Assembly: GCA_024697185.1 (NCBI GenBank)
Contig: JAILGB010000020.1
Coordinates: 62,001-126,000 of the forward strand
DNA: 64,000 nt
Direction of reading: 5' to 3'
Source: Opitutales bacterium
GTDB lineage: Bacteria > Verrucomicrobiota > Verrucomicrobiia > Opitutales > UBA953
Shown piece after piece: positions 1 through 8,728 of this stretch. Under the pieces are notes generated by a model, which did no database searches, was not told the origin of the DNA, and saw nothing but the letters and a program-made list of their open reading frames with translations. Numbering within the stretch: position 1 is the stretch's first letter; each line of letters opens with the position of its first letter. A program made the translations under genes and the position numbers.

Positions 1-1245
1 TCTAAAATGCTCCTGAGGTTCCCGGGTAATTGTATAACAATAAACAGCCGGTTTGTTATTGCGGGATTTAACGACTTTGAGCCAACGTTCAAGCCAGCGC
101 AAATCCTTGGCTTTTCGATCGTCGTCAAGTTTCGGGTGATAGCGGGAGTCCGCAAAAAGCAATTCTCCGTCCCTGCCCCATTGACGCAAACCGTCTTCAA
201 AGTCCGAAAAGATAATCAAGCCGTCATAACCGCCTTCCAACACAACATCCAGCCACGCCCCGACCGATCCCGTAGCAAAATTGGGCGCGTATTTTTTGTA
301 AATCTGTCTGCCCGCGATCGACAATTTTTTTTCATCCGTATTGTCATCGCCCATCTTTTTTGCCATAACGGCAGCCTGTTTATCCACGCGGGAACGCTTG
401 GCGCCCGTCAACTCCCCGTCGCGAACCTCTGTGACAATCGCATTAAATTCATAAATGTCCGCATCGGGGAAAAGTTCGTAAATTTCCGCCTTGACCGCAG
501 GAAGATAAGGTGTCATCGATGGTGAACAATCCAAATAAACCGCAAGTTTTTGCGCCTTGATTGTCGTTCCCATGATTTTAAATCCGCTAACAAAAGATTT
601 GCCGTCCCCGATTCCAACTCCCTTTCCGGAACCGATTCCTCCGCCGGAACCTCCCCCGCTCCCGCTGCCCATATCGCCAAAACCGCTGGCAAAATCCCCA
701 AAACCGTCCTTGCTGAAACCCGACAAGGAGGGCATGTCGATTTCTGGCAAAACAAGCGTTCCCGCCGTATTTTTCGCCATAATGCGTTTGGGCTGGACAT
801 CAATTTTAGCAGCGCGCCGGGGGCGTTCCCGCGAAGCGCCGTCGTTCCCGCCGCCTGCTCCGGTAACAAACGCGTTCGGTTCCTCTTCAACATTAATCAC
901 AATGCTTTGTGTGATATAAAAAATCGCAAAGGCCAACAAAATCAAATGGAAGACTAACGAAAAAACCAATCCGGCCCCCCCCCATGTCCGCAAAGTCCGA
1001 CGCCAAAAAGATTCCTTGTAATTTAAAACCTCCCCGTTCTCATTTTTCAAATGTCGCAACTTTTGCCCTGCGGGTGTCGTCTCCCAAACAAAATCTGACG
1101 TCTCCTTCGACAAAGGCGCATAGGCTTTCCTTTCCCGAGATTTTTTTGTCTCCGGATCTGAAGCTTTTGCGAGTTTGGATTTTTGCTTACAAACAAAACA
1201 AGCAAAGGCCTCTTGGGTCTTGATCGAATGTCTAGGCCAATTCAT
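1..1245 (-). CDS. Membrane-anchored protein with glycine-rich linker and VWA-like domain (3' end cut by window edge)
   Basis: The frame is open from an ATG at 1243-1245 to the window edge, giving 415 residues without the C-terminus. Seen: a polar N-terminal segment with a CxxC (residues 16-19), one hydrophobic transmembrane stretch at about 89-115, a glycine/serine-rich linker at about 186-215, then a globular domain opening with V-Y-L-D-C-S-P-S-M, a DxSxS pattern (D239, S241, S243) like the metal site of von Willebrand A domains. This topology suggests a bitopic inner-membrane protein with its VWA-like domain outside. It follows holB by only 4 nt, so it is probably the last gene of tmk-holB. 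A run of nine C on the plus strand (975-983) lies just before the membrane segment; the frame is intact with nine. The specific function is unknown. Confidence 0.7.
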   Translation of the reverse strand, partial: MNWPRHSIKTQEAFACFVCKQKSKLAKASDPETKKSRERKAYAPLSKETSDFVWETTPAGQKLRHLKNENGEVLNYKESFWRRTLRTWGGAGLVFSLVFHLILLAFAIFYITQSIVINVEEEPNAFVTGAGGGNDGASRERPRRAAKIDVQPKRIMAKNTAGTLVLPEIDMPSLSGFSKDGFGDFASGFGDMGSGSGGGSGGGIGSGKGVGIGDGKSFVSGFKIMGTTIKAQKLAVYLDCSPSMTPYLPAVKAEIYELFPDADIYEFNAIVTEVRDGELTGAKRSRVDKQAAVMAKKMGDDNTDEKKLSIAGRQIYKKYAPNFATGSVGAWLDVVLEGGYDGLIIFSDFEDGLRQWGRDGELLFADSRYHPKLDDDRKAKDLRWLERWLKVVKSRNNKPAVYCYTITREPQEHFR

Positions 1246-1249
1246 ATTT

Positions 1250-2176
1250 TTATTTCCCGGACCAAAGCCTCAAACATTTTAGCAAAAAGTTTTCAAGCAC
1301 CGAACCGTCTTGCATGTTAAGCTCCAACAATCTCGCCGCGCGTTCCAATTCATAACAGGAAAGCGCGACCGGATGCACCAGCGGATTGGCGGTGCCATAG
1401 GCAAGCGACAGTTTTAACAGCGATTCTTGCATTTCAATCAACAATTGACGTCTGACTCCGCGTTCATTGCCGACACTTATCGCTTCGAGCTGATCTTCCG
1501 AAAGGTTCGGCGACAAATCCGCCTCCAGATGCTTCCATTCCTTTTCCGCAATTTTTTTTACAAGAGCCTGAAAACGCGCCGTCAAAGAATAAACGCTGAA
1601 AATAGCGCGATCTATCCCATGTGTCCTGACTTCATTTTGAGTCAAACCCAAAATCCATTTTTCAAAGTCCGCACGCCATTGCGTCCAGTCTTCGTCTTCA
1701 ATACAATCTTCTCCCGGGATTCTAAAATGCAGTGTGCGCGACAAAATCGTCGGCAAAACTTGGTTGATTGCCGTTGTCAGCAAAAAAATATGCGTTCCCG
1801 CCGGCGGCTCTTCAAGGGTTTTCAAAAATGCGTTCGCAGCATCTTTCCCCAAACGGTCCGCCTCATAAACACAGGCGACTTTTTTGTCACCGAAACTCGG
1901 CGCCAATTGGAGTTCCCGACAAAGTTCGCTCATCGAATCCATACTGATGCGACGAATTTTATTACTCGGGCGGATTGCATGAAAATCAATCGACTTGACA
2001 GCCGGCATTCCTAAAATCTCACTCGACAATGCCTGGCAAACAAGATCGAGCGTCTTCGCCGATCCTCCATAAAGCAAAATTCCATGCGGCAAACGCCCTG
2101 CTGCAAGCGCTTTAAAAAGAACATCAACCGCTCGAAGCGAGCCGAGAGCTCCGGGAAGTTCCTTTTGACAATCCAT
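1250..2176 (-). CDS. holB: DNA polymerase III delta' subunit
   Basis: Clamp-loader subunit of the replicative polymerase, a AAA+-like protein of the HolB/DnaX family; 308 aa, near the family length. Seen: a degenerate N-terminal P-loop region (G-I-L-L-Y-G-G-S), and the diagnostic stretch N-A-F-L-K-T-L-E-E-P-P followed by L-P-T-I-L-S-R-T, which is the SRC motif region of clamp-loader subunits. It lies 2 nt after tmk; the tmk-holB pair is common in bacteria. No zinc-binding cysteine cluster is apparent, consistent with delta' rather than tau/gamma. Confidence 0.88.
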   Translation of the reverse strand: MDCQKELPGALGSLRAVDVLFKALAAGRLPHGILLYGGSAKTLDLVCQALSSEILGMPAVKSIDFHAIRPSNKIRRISMDSMSELCRELQLAPSFGDKKVACVYEADRLGKDAANAFLKTLEEPPAGTHIFLLTTAINQVLPTILSRTLHFRIPGEDCIEDEDWTQWRADFEKWILGLTQNEVRTHGIDRAIFSVYSLTARFQALVKKIAEKEWKHLEADLSPNLSEDQLEAISVGNERGVRRQLLIEMQESLLKLSLAYGTANPLVHPVALSCYELERAARLLELNMQDGSVLENFLLKCLRLWSGK

Positions 2177-2178
2177 TA

Positions 2179-2820
2179 TTAAGACAAATTCAAGCAGAAA
2201 ACAATTTGTGCCGCAATCTCTTCGATTGATTTTTCGCCGTCAATACGAACAATTCTCTCCGGATTTTGAGCGGCGAGCTTGACATACGCCTCCCGAACGC
2301 GTTCGTAAAAACGAAGTTCCTGCGATTCCATTCGATCCTTTTTTTCAAGTTCCGGATGACGGGAGCGCGCGCGAGCGAAGCCGACTTCGACCGGCAAATC
2401 GATCCAAAAGGTCAAATCCGGCACAAGCCCTCCCGTTGCGAAACGGTTGAGTTTGGCAATCTCCGTCATACCCAGTACTCGTCCCGCCCCCTGATAAGCT
2501 ACCGACGAGTCAACAAAACGATCGCTCAAAACATAAGCTCCGCGCTCAAGCGCGGGAACGATCACTTCGCTCACCAACTGCGCGCGTGCAGCCGCGAACA
2601 ACAAGGCTTCTGTTTCTTGAGAAATTTCTCGACCATAATCCGCATACTTTATGATCTTTCGCAAATCTTCTCCCAACTCCGTTCCGCCGGGTTCGCGAGT
2701 CAATACGACTTCAAATCCGCGGGAACGCAAATTTTCGCCCAGCAGTTGAATCTGGGTCGATTTGCCTGCGCCCTCGCCGCCTTCAAAAGAAAGAAACTTT
2801 CCTCTCATCGTTCCCAACAA
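2179..2820 (-). CDS. tmk: Thymidylate kinase
   Basis: Phosphorylates dTMP to dTDP in the cytoplasm. 213 aa, the usual length. Seen: P-loop F-E-G-G-E-G-A-G-K-S-T-Q near the N-terminus, the D-R-F-V-D-S-S-V-A-Y-Q-G substrate motif, and the lid region. The start could be this ATG or the Met four codons later (M-R-G-K-F), which fits the family N-terminus better. It lies 4 nt downstream of the GH2 gene and 2 nt upstream of holB, so the three appear co-transcribed. Confidence 0.92.
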   Translation of the reverse strand: MLGTMRGKFLSFEGGEGAGKSTQIQLLGENLRSRGFEVVLTREPGGTELGEDLRKIIKYADYGREISQETEALLFAAARAQLVSEVIVPALERGAYVLSDRFVDSSVAYQGAGRVLGMTEIAKLNRFATGGLVPDLTFWIDLPVEVGFARARSRHPELEKKDRMESQELRFYERVREAYVKLAAQNPERIVRIDGEKSIEEIAAQIVFCLNLS

Positions 2821-2824
2821 GCGC

Positions 2825-5464
2825 TCAATTCGCTTTTTTCACTTTGATTTCAACTGTTTCTACCGGCAATTTTTCGCCGGAGATCTTCAAAGTCGCCTTG
2901 CCGCTCGCCCCGCGTTTGCCGCGCAAAATAACCTGGGCCATTCCGGCAAAAGCCTTCATCTCCGTCCCTTTCATCGACATCTGATCCGTCTGGTCGCCAT
3001 TGCAAACACCAACAATTTCAGCCGCCCCGTTGACAGAAAATTTCAACATATTTTTCGCCGTCGGCACCTTTAATCCGTCTTTGTCTGCAATGATGATCGT
3101 AACATAGGAAAGGTCGCAACCGTCGCCGCTAATTTCCTCGCGATCTGCGGTCGCAAGAATTTTTGCCGCATCTCCGGTCGTCTTAACTTCGTCTTCCGCC
3201 CATTTCTTGCCGTTTTTATAAGCGATGACTTTAAGGGTTCCCGGTGTATATTTTACGTCATTCCAGACCAGGCGATAGCGTTCCCGCATATCCCCGTTCA
3301 TATCTTTACCTGTCAGAGAGGCGTTCTTTTTCTTCGTGCGCTTGCCGAGAGATTTGCCGTTCAAGAACAACTCCGCGGAATCTCCGGAGGTATAAACCAT
3401 CACGGGAACGATCTTCCCGTCGCGAACGCCCTTCCAGTTCCAATGCGGCAAAATATGCGCCATCGGGACATCCGGCATCCAATGGGATTGGTAAAGCCAT
3501 GCCCGATCTTTCCGGAAACCGCAAAGGTCAACAATGCCGAAATAAGAACTGCGTGCGGGCGATCCCTGCTTTTTGAGACGCTCCATTTCTTCTTTCAATT
3601 TTTTCAGTTCTTTTTCGGGAACGCCGCGAAAATCATTTTCGGGTTTTCTGCCAAGATTCCAAGGAGTCGGCTCGCCAAGATAGTCAAAACCCGTCCACAC
3701 ATATTCTCCCGCGCAACGCGGCTCGTCGTCGAGGGCTCCGAACTCGACATCGGGAGCGTAAGCCCAACCGGGAGCGTAGAGTCCATAGTCGCTCACAAGG
3801 CACATGGCGATATTGTCACAAAAATTACGACGCCAGAACGGATCGAAATTGTTATCGTTCGGGAACGAATAAAATCCGCGGGAACTCACACAAGAAGATG
3901 TCTCCGAAGCGACAAACGGCTGCTTGTTTTTGTTCGCGAAGTTTTTATAGTCATTCGGCTTATAATTGAATCCGTGAACATCAAATTCCTTGCCAAATCC
4001 GTTCCAAGAGGCGCTCAAATCGTTACAGCCGACCGTCACCTGGCGCGTCGAGTCGTATTTTTTGAAAAGTTTCACCAGTTCACGGGCAATCTCCGGTCCA
4101 TCTTTCTTGCCCTGCTCTTCAATTTCGTTGCCGGCGGACCAGGCAATAACGCAAGGATGGTTGCGATCCCGCAAAACAAAGTTGCGCACATCGCGTTCCC
4201 GCCAATCGTTCCAGAAAAGATTATAGCCGTTCGTTTTGCCTTCCTTCAGATATTTCCAGCAATCAAAAAGCTCGGCATCGACAAGAATTCCTTTTTCATC
4301 GCAAATCTCTAAAAGTTCCGGTGCGGGCGGATTGTGGGAAGTGCGAATCGAATTGCAGCCGAAGCTTTGCAAAATCTCAACTTGGCGTTCGATTGCCCGT
4401 TTGTGGACAGCCGAGCCCAAGGCTCCGAGGTCGTGGTGCTGACAGACGCCCTTGATCTGAACACGACGATCGTTCAAATAAAATCCGTCGGTCTTCCACT
4501 CGGCCTTGCGAACGCCGAACTTTGTAAGCGAACGGTCAATCGCTTTGCCGTTTATAAGAATTGTCGTTTGCAGCGCATAAAGCGACGGAGAAGTCACATC
4601 CCAAAGTTTGGGGGAAGAAAGAAGCATCTCAACATTCGCAACGGCACTTGCGTTGGCGGCAATTTTAAGCTTCGCAGATTTTTTGGCAAGCGGCTTCGCT
4701 TCCTTTTCCCGCGGGATCGGATAAATTTCCTGAACAACCTCCGCTTCGACTTCGTTCCCGCGCGTATTGGCGACGGTTGTCTCCGTCGCTACCTTTGCAG
4801 ACGTAGCCTTCAGTTCCCGGGCAGGCTTTTTATCATTTATTTTTTTGATGCCGCTGACTTCAGGAGTGTGAACAAAAACACCCCAATGATCAATATGAAC
4901 AGCCGGAGATTCGACAAAATAAGTATGGCGATAAATGCCGGCTCCCGGATACCATCGCGTCGAATTCGGCAAATTCTCCGCACGAACGGCAACAAGATTT
5001 TTACCTGATTTTAAAAATTTCGTAATATCAACACGGAAAGAATTGTAGCCGTATTTCCACTCTCCGGCGAATTCACCGTTAACATAGACTTTTGGGGTCA
5101 TCATCACACCGTCAAAATCGATAAAATAGCGCGATCCCTCTGCCGGTTTCAATTCAAATTCCTTACGATACCAGCCCACAGCGTTCCACGGAAGCGACGC
5201 TGTCTGATTGGGCAGATTGGGCATAAAACGAGACTCCACACCCCAGTCATGCGGCAAATCGAGTTTGCGCCAACGGCCGTCCGCATAATTCGGTTTTGCC
5301 ACCGCTTCTCCGGGATCCTTCGATGCGAGACAGTCTTCAAAGCCTCCAAACTTGGCGAATTTCCAATCTAAATCAAAAGATTTGCGCTGTGTCGGCTTCG
5401 CAAAAACCGTTAAAGCCCCAAGCGCCACAATAAAAAGAGTAGAAGCAATTTTTAGGGTTTTCAT
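2825..5464 (-). CDS. Secreted GH2-family beta-galactosidase-like glycoside hydrolase
   Basis: 879 aa with a cleavable signal peptide (residues 1-22, ending A-L-T-V-F-A), so it acts in the periplasm or outside. Seen in order: GH2 sugar-binding jelly roll (about 30-190), an immunoglobulin-like domain (about 195-320) and a TIM barrel (about 325-620). The acid/base glutamate is in S-A-G-N-E (E447) and the likely nucleophile in A-S-E-T-S-S (E521). C-terminal beta domains follow. GH2 includes beta-galactosidase, beta-glucuronidase and beta-mannosidase; the overall pattern favours beta-galactosidase, but the substrate is inferred. With the sialidase and SGNH esterase elsewhere in this window it would suit stripping of host mucin glycans. 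A -10 box lies 8 nt from the ATG. Confidence 0.85.
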   Translation of the reverse strand: MKTLKIASTLFIVALGALTVFAKPTQRKSFDLDWKFAKFGGFEDCLASKDPGEAVAKPNYADGRWRKLDLPHDWGVESRFMPNLPNQTASLPWNAVGWYRKEFELKPAEGSRYFIDFDGVMMTPKVYVNGEFAGEWKYGYNSFRVDITKFLKSGKNLVAVRAENLPNSTRWYPGAGIYRHTYFVESPAVHIDHWGVFVHTPEVSGIKKINDKKPARELKATSAKVATETTVANTRGNEVEAEVVQEIYPIPREKEAKPLAKKSAKLKIAANASAVANVEMLLSSPKLWDVTSPSLYALQTTILINGKAIDRSLTKFGVRKAEWKTDGFYLNDRRVQIKGVCQHHDLGALGSAVHKRAIERQVEILQSFGCNSIRTSHNPPAPELLEICDEKGILVDAELFDCWKYLKEGKTNGYNLFWNDWRERDVRNFVLRDRNHPCVIAWSAGNEIEEQGKKDGPEIARELVKLFKKYDSTRQVTVGCNDLSASWNGFGKEFDVHGFNYKPNDYKNFANKNKQPFVASETSSCVSSRGFYSFPNDNNFDPFWRRNFCDNIAMCLVSDYGLYAPGWAYAPDVEFGALDDEPRCAGEYVWTGFDYLGEPTPWNLGRKPENDFRGVPEKELKKLKEEMERLKKQGSPARSSYFGIVDLCGFRKDRAWLYQSHWMPDVPMAHILPHWNWKGVRDGKIVPVMVYTSGDSAELFLNGKSLGKRTKKKNASLTGKDMNGDMRERYRLVWNDVKYTPGTLKVIAYKNGKKWAEDEVKTTGDAAKILATADREEISGDGCDLSYVTIIIADKDGLKVPTAKNMLKFSVNGAAEIVGVCNGDQTDQMSMKGTEMKAFAGMAQVILRGKRGASGKATLKISGEKLPVETVEIKVKKAN

Positions 5465-5472
5465 ATGCTCTC

Positions 5473-5478
5473 ATTATA
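5473..5478 (-). promoter_or_regulatory. -10 box of the GH2 gene promoter
   Basis: A consensus TATAAT lies on the minus strand with only 8 nt between it and the ATG at 5464. No convincing -35 at 17 bp was found. A transcript from this box would have a leader of one or two bases. Confidence 0.45.
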
Positions 5479-5534
5479 AAATTTCGAACTAAATTTTGCG
5501 ACAACAAAAGACTCAAAATTCAATTATCTTTGCA

Positions 5535-5575
5535 AATAAAAAGCGTTCCCGCAAGATAACGGGAACGCCTTTCTT
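5535..5575 (-). terminator. Rho-independent terminator of fabD built from an inverted motif pair
   Basis: GCGTTCCCG (5543-5551) and CGGGAACGC (5560-5568) form a 9-bp perfect stem with an 8-nt loop. On the minus strand it is followed by a T-rich tract and lies 20 nt after the fabD stop. The arms are the dispersed motif in head-to-head arrangement. Confidence 0.8.
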
Positions 5576-5594
5576 TGTTTGGTTAAAAAAAACT

Positions 5595-6494
5595 TTAAAG
5601 TTCAGAAAACTCAGCGACACCGCGAGCCTCTGTTTCCGGAGAAATCTTTTTGACCATTCCCGTAAGAATTCCTCCGGGACCGCACTCGATCATCTCGTTG
5701 ACGCCCATAGAAACCGCTTCACGAACGCAATCTTCCCAAAGAACCGAAGAAACGACCTGCTTGGCGAGCGCCGCTCGCATCGCTTCGGGATCGTCGATCA
5801 ATTTGCCTGTCGTGTTGGTGAAAACCGGAATCTGCGGCTTTTTGAACTCCACCGTTGAGAGGAAGGCTGCAAATTTTTCACGGGCAGGCTCCATCAGGCG
5901 CGAGTGGTAAGCTCCGGCGACCACGAGCGGGATCGCTCTCTTAAACTGCTTTGTCTCCGCATTTTTGGCGCAAGCCGCCTTGATTTTTTCCGCCTCGCCC
6001 GAAATAACAATTTGTCCCGGAGTGTTAAAGTTTGCAGCCTCGACATCAAATTCCTTGCAAAATGCAAGCACATCTTCGCGGGAACCGCCGATAATTGCCG
6101 CCATACCGCCCTTTGTCATGTCACAAGCCTCCTGCATCAGGCGTCCGCGCTCGGCGACCACCTTGAGTCCCGTTTCAAAATCCCAAACTCCTGCAACAGC
6201 ATAGGCAGTCAATTCCCCGATTGAAAGTCCAAGCACACAAGCGAGATTATCCAATTTGCCCTGCTCTTTAAGCAATTGCGCAATAACATAGCCCTGCGTA
6301 AAAAGCGCCGGCTGGCAAACGCGCGTTTCCGTAAGCGTCTCCTGCGGACCTTCAAAACAAATCTGCTTTAAGTCGAACGGCAAAACCTTGGACGCGCGAT
6401 CATAAATGTCGCGAGCGGTTGCCGACGCGTCATAGAGAGACTTGCCCATGCCTACTTTTTGAGCACCTTGACCAGAGAATAATAATGCTTTCAT
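5595..6494 (-). CDS. fabD: Malonyl-CoA:ACP transacylase
   Basis: Transfers malonyl groups from CoA to acyl carrier protein for fatty acid synthesis. I chose the ATG at 6494 because the family begins with L-F-S-G-Q-G-A-Q-K-V-G-M-G (F-x-G-Q-G-x-Q), giving 299 aa; an in-frame extension to 6563 runs back through the promoter and the hisD terminator and is rejected. Seen: the catalytic serine in G-L-S-I-G-E-L (GxSxG variant), a Q-G-Y-V segment, and the catalytic histidine in V-A-G-A-Y-H-S-R-L-M-E. It stands alone, without other fab genes, between its own promoter and a motif-pair terminator. Confidence 0.93.
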   Translation of the reverse strand: MKALLFSGQGAQKVGMGKSLYDASATARDIYDRASKVLPFDLKQICFEGPQETLTETRVCQPALFTQGYVIAQLLKEQGKLDNLACVLGLSIGELTAYAVAGVWDFETGLKVVAERGRLMQEACDMTKGGMAAIIGGSREDVLAFCKEFDVEAANFNTPGQIVISGEAEKIKAACAKNAETKQFKRAIPLVVAGAYHSRLMEPAREKFAAFLSTVEFKKPQIPVFTNTTGKLIDDPEAMRAALAKQVVSSVLWEDCVREAVSMGVNEMIECGPGGILTGMVKKISPETEARGVAEFSEL

Positions 6495-6504
6495 AATTAG
6501 AAAA

Positions 6505-6533
6505 ATTATAGAATGAAAAGCGCGTTCCCGCAA
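6505..6533 (-). promoter_or_regulatory. fabD promoter, near-leaderless
   Basis: On the minus strand: TTGCGG (6528-6533), a 17-bp spacer, TATAAT (6505-6510), then 10 nt to the ATG. One copy of the dispersed motif forms part of the -35 and spacer. A start 6-8 nt after the -10 leaves a leader of only 2-4 nt, and there is no Shine-Dalgarno sequence. Confidence 0.65.
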
Positions 6534-6567
6534 AAAAAATCGATTGGAAAGAAATTTTTCCAATCGA
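6531..6567 (-). terminator. Rho-independent terminator of hisD
   Basis: CGATTGGAAA and TTTCCAATCG (6541-6566) form a perfect 10-bp stem with a 6-nt loop, followed on the minus strand by eight T. It sits 24 nt after the hisD stop and just upstream of the fabD promoter. Confidence 0.85.
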
Positions 6568-6589
6568 CTTCAAAAACCTGAAAATTATT

Positions 6590-7996
6590 CTACTTTTTCA
6601 AATTTTCCGCACGGGCTTTAACCATTTCCGCCTTTGTCCGGCGACGCTTGCGCACTTCAGGCCTGGAATATTCCTTTCGCTTTTGTTTGTCGCGTGAAGG
6701 CAGTTGTCGGATTGCAACCGAATCGCCATGCGCCTTAAGGCCTTCCATGCCTGCAAATGCGCTGACAATCGGATTTGCCAATCGGATTGATTTTTCATCA
6801 TAGCGAACAAAACTGGAACGGCGAATAAAGTCTTCGACGCGCAAACCGCTGGCGAATCGTCCCGTCCGGTTGGTCGGCAAGGTGTGAGACGGTCCCGCGA
6901 CAAAGTCTCCGAGCGCCGCCGGAGTAAAATGCCCCGACAAGATCGCACCAGCCGTCGTCACGCTTTCCGCCAAACTGCGTTCATAAATGCCGCGTGTTTG
7001 CAACTCGAGGTGCTCGGGCGCCACAAAATTGATCACCTCGACGGCAGCCCTCAAAGAATCCGCATTGATAATGCAAAGATTTTTTTCAAGCGACTCGCGC
7101 AAGAATGCTTCACGTTCCGAATAGCGATGAATCTCAATATGAAGTGCGTCCAAGATGCGTTTTTCGACAGAATCGTCGAGTGACACGATATAGAGACGCT
7201 CTCTTCCGGAGCCGTGCTCAGCCTGAGCCAAGAGGTCGATTGCCGCCCACTGCGCCTTTGTTTTGCGATCGACAACGACCATCAATTCACTCGGTCCGGG
7301 CAAAAGATCGATGCCGACAAAACCGAACAGCGCGCGTTTCGCCTCCACGACATAAGCGTTCCCGGGACCGGCGATTTTATCAACTCTCGGGATCGTCGCC
7401 GTGCCGTAAGCCATTGCCGCAATCGCTTGGGCGCCTCCGACTTTGTAGATTTCAGAAATACCACAAAAATGCGCTGTCGCCAAGATCTCGGGAGCGACCG
7501 TCCCGTCTTTTCTGGGCGGTGTACATATAATCAAATGAGGCACTCCCGCGACTTTTGCCGGGATTGCCGTCATAATAACGGTTGAACACAACGGAGCCTT
7601 GCCGCCCGGAATATAAAGGCCGACATTTTGGATCGGAGAAAAACGCTCGCCGACAACAGCGTTATGGGCATTGCGCGCCTGCCAATTGCTCGGGACGTTT
7701 CGAGAATGGAAACTCGTTACAGAATCGATCGCCGCTTTGATTGCAGCCAATTTTGAACTCTCAATCGTCGCGACCGCATCCGAAATCTCTTTTTTGCTAA
7801 CTCGCAATGTTTCCGGCGTCAATTTTGCACCATCATATTTTTCTGTAAGTTCCAATATCGCCGCATCTCCTTGCAAACGAACCGACTTTAAGGTGCTTTC
7901 AACGGATTTCACAAGCTCCTGATTTTTTCCTTGAGAATCAGCAAATTTGCGGAGCTTCTCAAAACAATCTGCATCTTTTGTAGATATTTTTAACAT
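6590..7996 (-). CDS. hisD: Histidinol dehydrogenase with basic C-terminal extension
   Basis: Zinc-dependent NAD oxidoreductase for the last two steps of histidine synthesis. 468 aa against about 430 for the family. Seen: Y-I-P-G-G-K-A-P, A-G-P-G-N-A-Y-V, G-P-S-E-L, the zinc-ligand segment A-Q-A-E-H-G, the catalytic pair in A-P-E-H-L-E-L, and G-P-S-H-T-L-P-T at the C-terminal end of the core. The last 35 or so residues are a Lys/Arg-rich tail (R-K-R-R-R-T-K) absent from typical HisD. No other his gene is nearby. Confidence 0.93.
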   Translation of the reverse strand: MLKISTKDADCFEKLRKFADSQGKNQELVKSVESTLKSVRLQGDAAILELTEKYDGAKLTPETLRVSKKEISDAVATIESSKLAAIKAAIDSVTSFHSRNVPSNWQARNAHNAVVGERFSPIQNVGLYIPGGKAPLCSTVIMTAIPAKVAGVPHLIICTPPRKDGTVAPEILATAHFCGISEIYKVGGAQAIAAMAYGTATIPRVDKIAGPGNAYVVEAKRALFGFVGIDLLPGPSELMVVVDRKTKAQWAAIDLLAQAEHGSGRERLYIVSLDDSVEKRILDALHIEIHRYSEREAFLRESLEKNLCIINADSLRAAVEVINFVAPEHLELQTRGIYERSLAESVTTAGAILSGHFTPAALGDFVAGPSHTLPTNRTGRFASGLRVEDFIRRSSFVRYDEKSIRLANPIVSAFAGMEGLKAHGDSVAIRQLPSRDKQKRKEYSRPEVRKRRRTKAEMVKARAENLKK

Positions 7997-8040
7997 ATGT
8001 GTCTAATGGATCTTAATTAAAAAAATAAAAATCTTCATCA

Positions 8041-8068
8041 ATTATAGTTAAAATTTTTTTTTTATCAA
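8041..8068 (-). promoter_or_regulatory. hisD promoter
   Basis: TTGATA (8063-8068), a 16-bp spacer rich in A and T, and TATAAT (8041-8046) on the minus strand. It lies about 45 nt before the ATG, so unlike several other promoters here it should give a leader of about 38 nt. Confidence 0.6.
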
Positions 8069-8079
8069 GCAATAAACTC

Positions 8080-8126
8080 AAAAAAAAATACGTTCCCGCA
8101 AATAAATTTTCGGGAACGTATTTTTA
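8080..8126 (-). terminator. Terminator of the SSB-like gene built from an inverted motif pair
   Basis: TACGTTCCCG (8089-8098) pairs with CGGGAACGTA (8111-8120); a T-rich tract follows on the minus strand and an A-rich tract precedes it, so it could work in both directions. It lies about 35 nt after the stop of the SSB-like gene. Confidence 0.8.
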
Positions 8127-8154
8127 TATATTCAAAAAATTTAAATTTTATCGA

Positions 8155-8685
8155 TTAAAACGGGACATCGTCATCGATTGACGGCTTTGCTGTTGTTTTT
8201 TTTGCCGGAGCCGCTTTTTCTTCTGCGGGAGCGGTCTGCGTCTCTGAGCCGCCGACCTCCCAAATATCGTCTCCGCCAAAAGAATTTCGAGAGGGGAAAA
8301 TCGTCAAATCCTGTCGTCCGTTATACTCGCGAACATTAATTCTTCCGCGCACGGCGACTTTGTTGCCGGCTTGTTGCAGACAGATTGGCGGCTGCCCGTC
8401 AACATAGCGCACGCCCAAACTTGCCCAGCTGAGGCCTTCATAGGGTTCGAGCAGCTTCACACGGACATAAGCACCCTTGCCGGCATTCATGCCGCTTTTC
8501 CATTCACGCATCGTGCCGTCATAAACTTCCAGCTCGAAAACTTTATCTTCTTGAGAGGACGCAATCGTTTTCGACATTCCTGCCGTTGAAGCGGCGGCAA
8601 TGTTTCCGCGAGCCGAAAGCATCTGTTTGATTTCGGCGAGCTCGGCGCTGATTTCTTGCAATTTTTTTATAATTTCGTCGTTCAT
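8155..8685 (-). CDS. SSB-like OB-fold protein with acidic C-terminal tip
   Basis: 176 aa from the ATG at 8685; a TTG three codons earlier is less likely. Seen: an N-terminal helical, possibly coiled-coil segment (about 1-30), a beta-rich middle with alternating V/L strands ending in V-A-V-R-G-R-I-N-V and D-L-T-I-F that resembles an OB fold, an Ala/Lys/Pro linker, and the terminal D-D-D-V-P-F. That tip is the hallmark by which single-stranded DNA-binding proteins recruit partners such as RecJ, RecO and topoisomerase III. The N-terminal half does not look like classical Ssb, so this may be a second, divergent SSB. It is encoded downstream of recJ and topB. Confidence 0.6.
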   Translation of the reverse strand: MNDEIIKKLQEISAELAEIKQMLSARGNIAAASTAGMSKTIASSQEDKVFELEVYDGTMREWKSGMNAGKGAYVRVKLLEPYEGLSWASLGVRYVDGQPPICLQQAGNKVAVRGRINVREYNGRQDLTIFPSRNSFGGDDIWEVGGSETQTAPAEEKAAPAKKTTAKPSIDDDVPF

Positions 8686-8728
8686 AAATTTCAATAGATT
8701 TAAATGGGGGTTTTATGTATTCAGTCTA

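Noticed and set aside
975-983. Nine-C run as a frameshift that breaks the first gene
   Set aside because: With nine C the frame continues intact through the membrane helix and VWA-like domain, so no break is present in this sequence.
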